DNA from: Pseudomonadota bacterium
GTDB lineage: Bacteria > Pseudomonadota > Alphaproteobacteria > UBA8366 > JADFVY01
Length of the DNA stretch: 8,240 nucleotides
Direction of reading: 5' to 3'
Assembly (NCBI GenBank): GCA_015222795.1
Contig: JADFVY010000287.1
Span: 1 to 8,240, forward strand
Position numbers and translations under genes: made by a program. The notes beneath the pieces are model-generated. The model was not told where the DNA came from, made no database searches, and was given only the letters and a program-made list of their open reading frames with translations. Shown piece after piece: positions 6,596 through 8,240 of the stretch (within the stretch, counting starts at the first letter, position 1; each line of letters starts with the position of its first letter).

Positions 6596-7572
6596 AGCCT
6601 CCTTGTCTCGATCCGGTATATCGCTTCGCCGATCAGGCCGCGCGGGAACCAGATGACGCTGAGCACGCAAAGCGCACCCAGCCCCAACAGCCAGTAGGCG
6701 CCAAGGAACTCGAACAGCGAGACCTCGGCGTATTTTACCAGGATCGCACCCAGAAAGGCAGCCAGCGGATAGCCGCGCCCGCCCAGCGCTACCCAGATCA
6801 GCACCTCGGTAGACAACGTGAAACCAATCAGCGGCGGCGAGGCGAAATAGAACTGGGTGACGAACAATGCCCCCGCCAATCCCGCCAGCGCGGCGCCCAG
6901 GGTAAAGACAGTCAGCTTCACGCCTGCCGTGTCGTATCCGAAATAACCGGTGCGTTCCTCGGCGTCGCGTACCGCGCGGATTACCGTGCCGTAGCGCGAG
7001 CCGATCAGAGTCTGCAGCCCGGCATAGGCCAATGCCGCCACTCCCAGTGTCACGTAATAGACCGGGGTGGCGTCCCATATTTCGTAGCCGTCGCCGGTCA
7101 GGCCCAGATTCAGCGGGGGCACGTTCATCAGCCCGTTCAGCCCGCCGATCCATTTCCAGTTGACGGCGGCCCGCTCGGCGATAACAGCGATGGCCAGCGT
7201 TACGATGCCGAAATAAGCGCCCTGCAACCCGCGCCCGTAAAACAGGAAGCGGCCCAGCAGGTTGGCAAACAGCGCCGACAGGGCGATCGCAGCCGCCAGC
7301 CCCAGCCAGGTCGAACCGTACGCGCCGATTCCCGGCAGCATGTCCAGGGTCGTCACGCTCATCGCATAGGCGCCGATGCCGAAAAACACCGCCTGCCCGA
7401 AACACAGTAATCCGCCCTGACCCCAGACCAGGGCCAGGCTCATGGCGAAAATGCCATAGGTGAAATACTGCGCCAGTTGCCCGGTCTCGTAATTGCCCAT
7501 CGTCAGCGGCGCCAACAGCAATATGGCGCCGGTGGCGAGCGCGGGCGCGAGGCGCGATAGCGACGCCGTCAT
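6592..7572 (-). CDS. HAAT-family ABC transporter permease, LivM/UrtC-like
   Basis: This is an inner-membrane permease subunit of an importer for branched-chain amino acids, urea or short amides, taking substrate from a periplasmic binding protein. It has 326 residues, usual for the family, and about eight to ten hydrophobic segments. Visible signatures are LALVWGQGGLLCFGQAVFFG (46-65), the ATPase-contact loop IRAVRDAEERTGYFGYD (198-214) followed by TLGAALAGLAGALF, and STEVLIWVALGGRG (254-267), ending WFPRGLIGEAIYRIE. The FTLSTEVLIWVALGGRG region and the FPRGL ending look somewhat closer to UrtC than to amino-acid LivM, so substrate is left open. The start is ATG 7572, overlapping the stop of the LivH-like gene as ATGA; an upstream in-frame extension to 7668 only reads that gene out of frame. 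It is the last gene of its transcript. Confidence 0.92.
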   Translation of the reverse strand: MTASLSRLAPALATGAILLLAPLTMGNYETGQLAQYFTYGIFAMSLALVWGQGGLLCFGQAVFFGIGAYAMSVTTLDMLPGIGAYGSTWLGLAAAIALSALFANLLGRFLFYGRGLQGAYFGIVTLAIAVIAERAAVNWKWIGGLNGLMNVPPLNLGLTGDGYEIWDATPVYYVTLGVAALAYAGLQTLIGSRYGTVIRAVRDAEERTGYFGYDTAGVKLTVFTLGAALAGLAGALFVTQFYFASPPLIGFTLSTEVLIWVALGGRGYPLAAFLGAILVKYAEVSLFEFLGAYWLLGLGALCVLSVIWFPRGLIGEAIYRIETRRL

Positions 7573-8240
7573 CGTTTGCGCCACGCGCCGGCGATGCCGC
7601 GCGGAAACAGGCGGATCGCCACGATCGCCATCGAGAACACCACGATCTGCGCCGCCACTGGCGACCACAGATTGGCCGCCACGGTGTCGGCCCCGCCCAC
7701 GACCGCGGCCCCCGCCAGGGCGCCGGCCAGACCCGCCCCGCCGACCAGAATCGCCAGGAACGCCGGCACCAGAAAGCCCATTCCCATCTGCGGGTCGACG
7801 CTCATGATAGGCGCCATCACCGCGCCGGCCAGCCCGGCCAGCGCCGCGCCGAAAGCGAATGTCATGCGGTCCAGCCGGCGGGTGTTGACGCCCAGGCAGG
7901 CCGCCATGTTCCGGTTCGAGATAACGCCGCGCGCCGTCAACCCGAAGCGCGTGCGGAAGAACAGCCAGAAAGTGAAGCCGATTACCGCCAGGGAGGCGCC
8001 CATAATGAACAGGCGATAAACCGGGTAGGTGAAGCCGACGATCTCCACGGTCGCCGTGATCGGCGTGGTTACGGTCATGGCTGCCGGGCCGAAGATCAGC
8101 ACCACCGCCTGCTTGATGAAGATCGACAAACCCCAGGTCGCCAGGATGGTGTCCAGAAAGCGGTGATAGACATGGCGGATCACCAGTTCTTCCAGCACCA
8201 GCCCGACGAGGCCGACGAAAACAGGGGCCAGCAGCAGCCC
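7569..8240 (-). CDS. HAAT-family ABC transporter permease, LivH/UrtB-like, 5' end outside window
   Basis: The second inner-membrane permease of the same importer; it would pair with the LivM-like subunit to form the channel. The visible 223 residues, with a full codon starting at 8240, are the C-terminal three-quarters or so of a protein usually near 290-300 residues. The coupling loop is clear: FFRTRFGLTARGVISNRNMA (about 94-113), then ACLGVNTRRLDRMTFAFGAALAGLAG, and VPAFLAILVGGAGLAGALAG followed by a terminal LFPRGIAGAWRKR. The NRNMAACLGVNTRRLD stretch (109-124) is reminiscent of UrtB, which hints at urea or amide substrates rather than leucine, though the family overlaps heavily. Its TGA overlaps the LivM-like ATG. 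The true start, the ATPases and the binding protein are beyond the window edge or elsewhere. Confidence 0.92.
   Translation of the reverse strand, partial: GLLLAPVFVGLVGLVLEELVIRHVYHRFLDTILATWGLSIFIKQAVVLIFGPAAMTVTTPITATVEIVGFTYPVYRLFIMGASLAVIGFTFWLFFRTRFGLTARGVISNRNMAACLGVNTRRLDRMTFAFGAALAGLAGAVMAPIMSVDPQMGMGFLVPAFLAILVGGAGLAGALAGAAVVGGADTVAANLWSPVAAQIVVFSMAIVAIRLFPRGIAGAWRKR

Noticed and set aside
1..8240. New defence, mobile or multi-gene accessory system
   Set aside because: All but one sizeable frame belong to recognisable families (YihY, FabI, AroC, TTC38-like, SppA, two HAAT permeases). There are no integrase or transposase motifs, direct-repeat arrays, tRNA-edge sites or composition breaks that I could see.

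Overview
The window is GC-rich, densely coding chromosomal DNA. It most resembles an alphaproteobacterium of the Rhodospirillales kind: FabI and AroC are alphaproteobacterial in style, and fabI next to aroC close to a YihY-type membrane protein is, from memory, a familiar arrangement there. The genus cannot be named from the sequence. I see no rRNA, tRNA, insertion sequence, prophage or CRISPR array.

Left end (1-984, minus strand): most of a YihY/UPF0761-family inner-membrane protein (formerly BrkB or 'RNase BN'), whose 3' end lies outside the window. A 135-base divergent region (985-1119) follows. It holds a perfect TATAAT box facing yihY and a TTGACC-16-TAGGAT promoter facing fabI.

Centre (1120-6595, plus strand): a compact five-gene run, probably one operon. 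It comprises fabI (enoyl-ACP reductase, fatty-acid elongation), aroC (chorismate synthase, last shikimate step; ATGA overlap with fabI), a TTC38-like TPR protein (probable GTG start inside the end of aroC), sppA (67-kDa-type signal peptide peptidase, with both catalytic residues visible) and a 92-residue single-pass membrane protein of unknown function. Spacings are -4, about -8, +12 and +37 bases. The run links lipid synthesis, aromatic synthesis and membrane proteolysis; the roles of the TPR protein and the small membrane protein are unknown.

Right end (6592-8240, minus strand): the two permeases of a branched-chain amino acid/urea/amide-type (HAAT) ABC transporter. A LivH/UrtB-like subunit, whose 5' end is outside the window, overlaps a LivM/UrtC-like subunit by ATGA. 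The LivM-like gene is the last of its transcript and meets the plus-strand operon tail-to-tail with a 4-base overlap, so there is no room for a terminator between them. The ATPases and the binding protein must lie beyond 8240 or elsewhere.

Most of the window is ordinary housekeeping DNA, and I found no convincing new multi-gene system. The points most worth a second look are the paired HxxxH motifs in the TTC38-like protein, an alanine at the triclosan-linked position of FabI, the acidic pentapeptide repeat in SppA, the small membrane protein, and the overlapping convergent gene ends.
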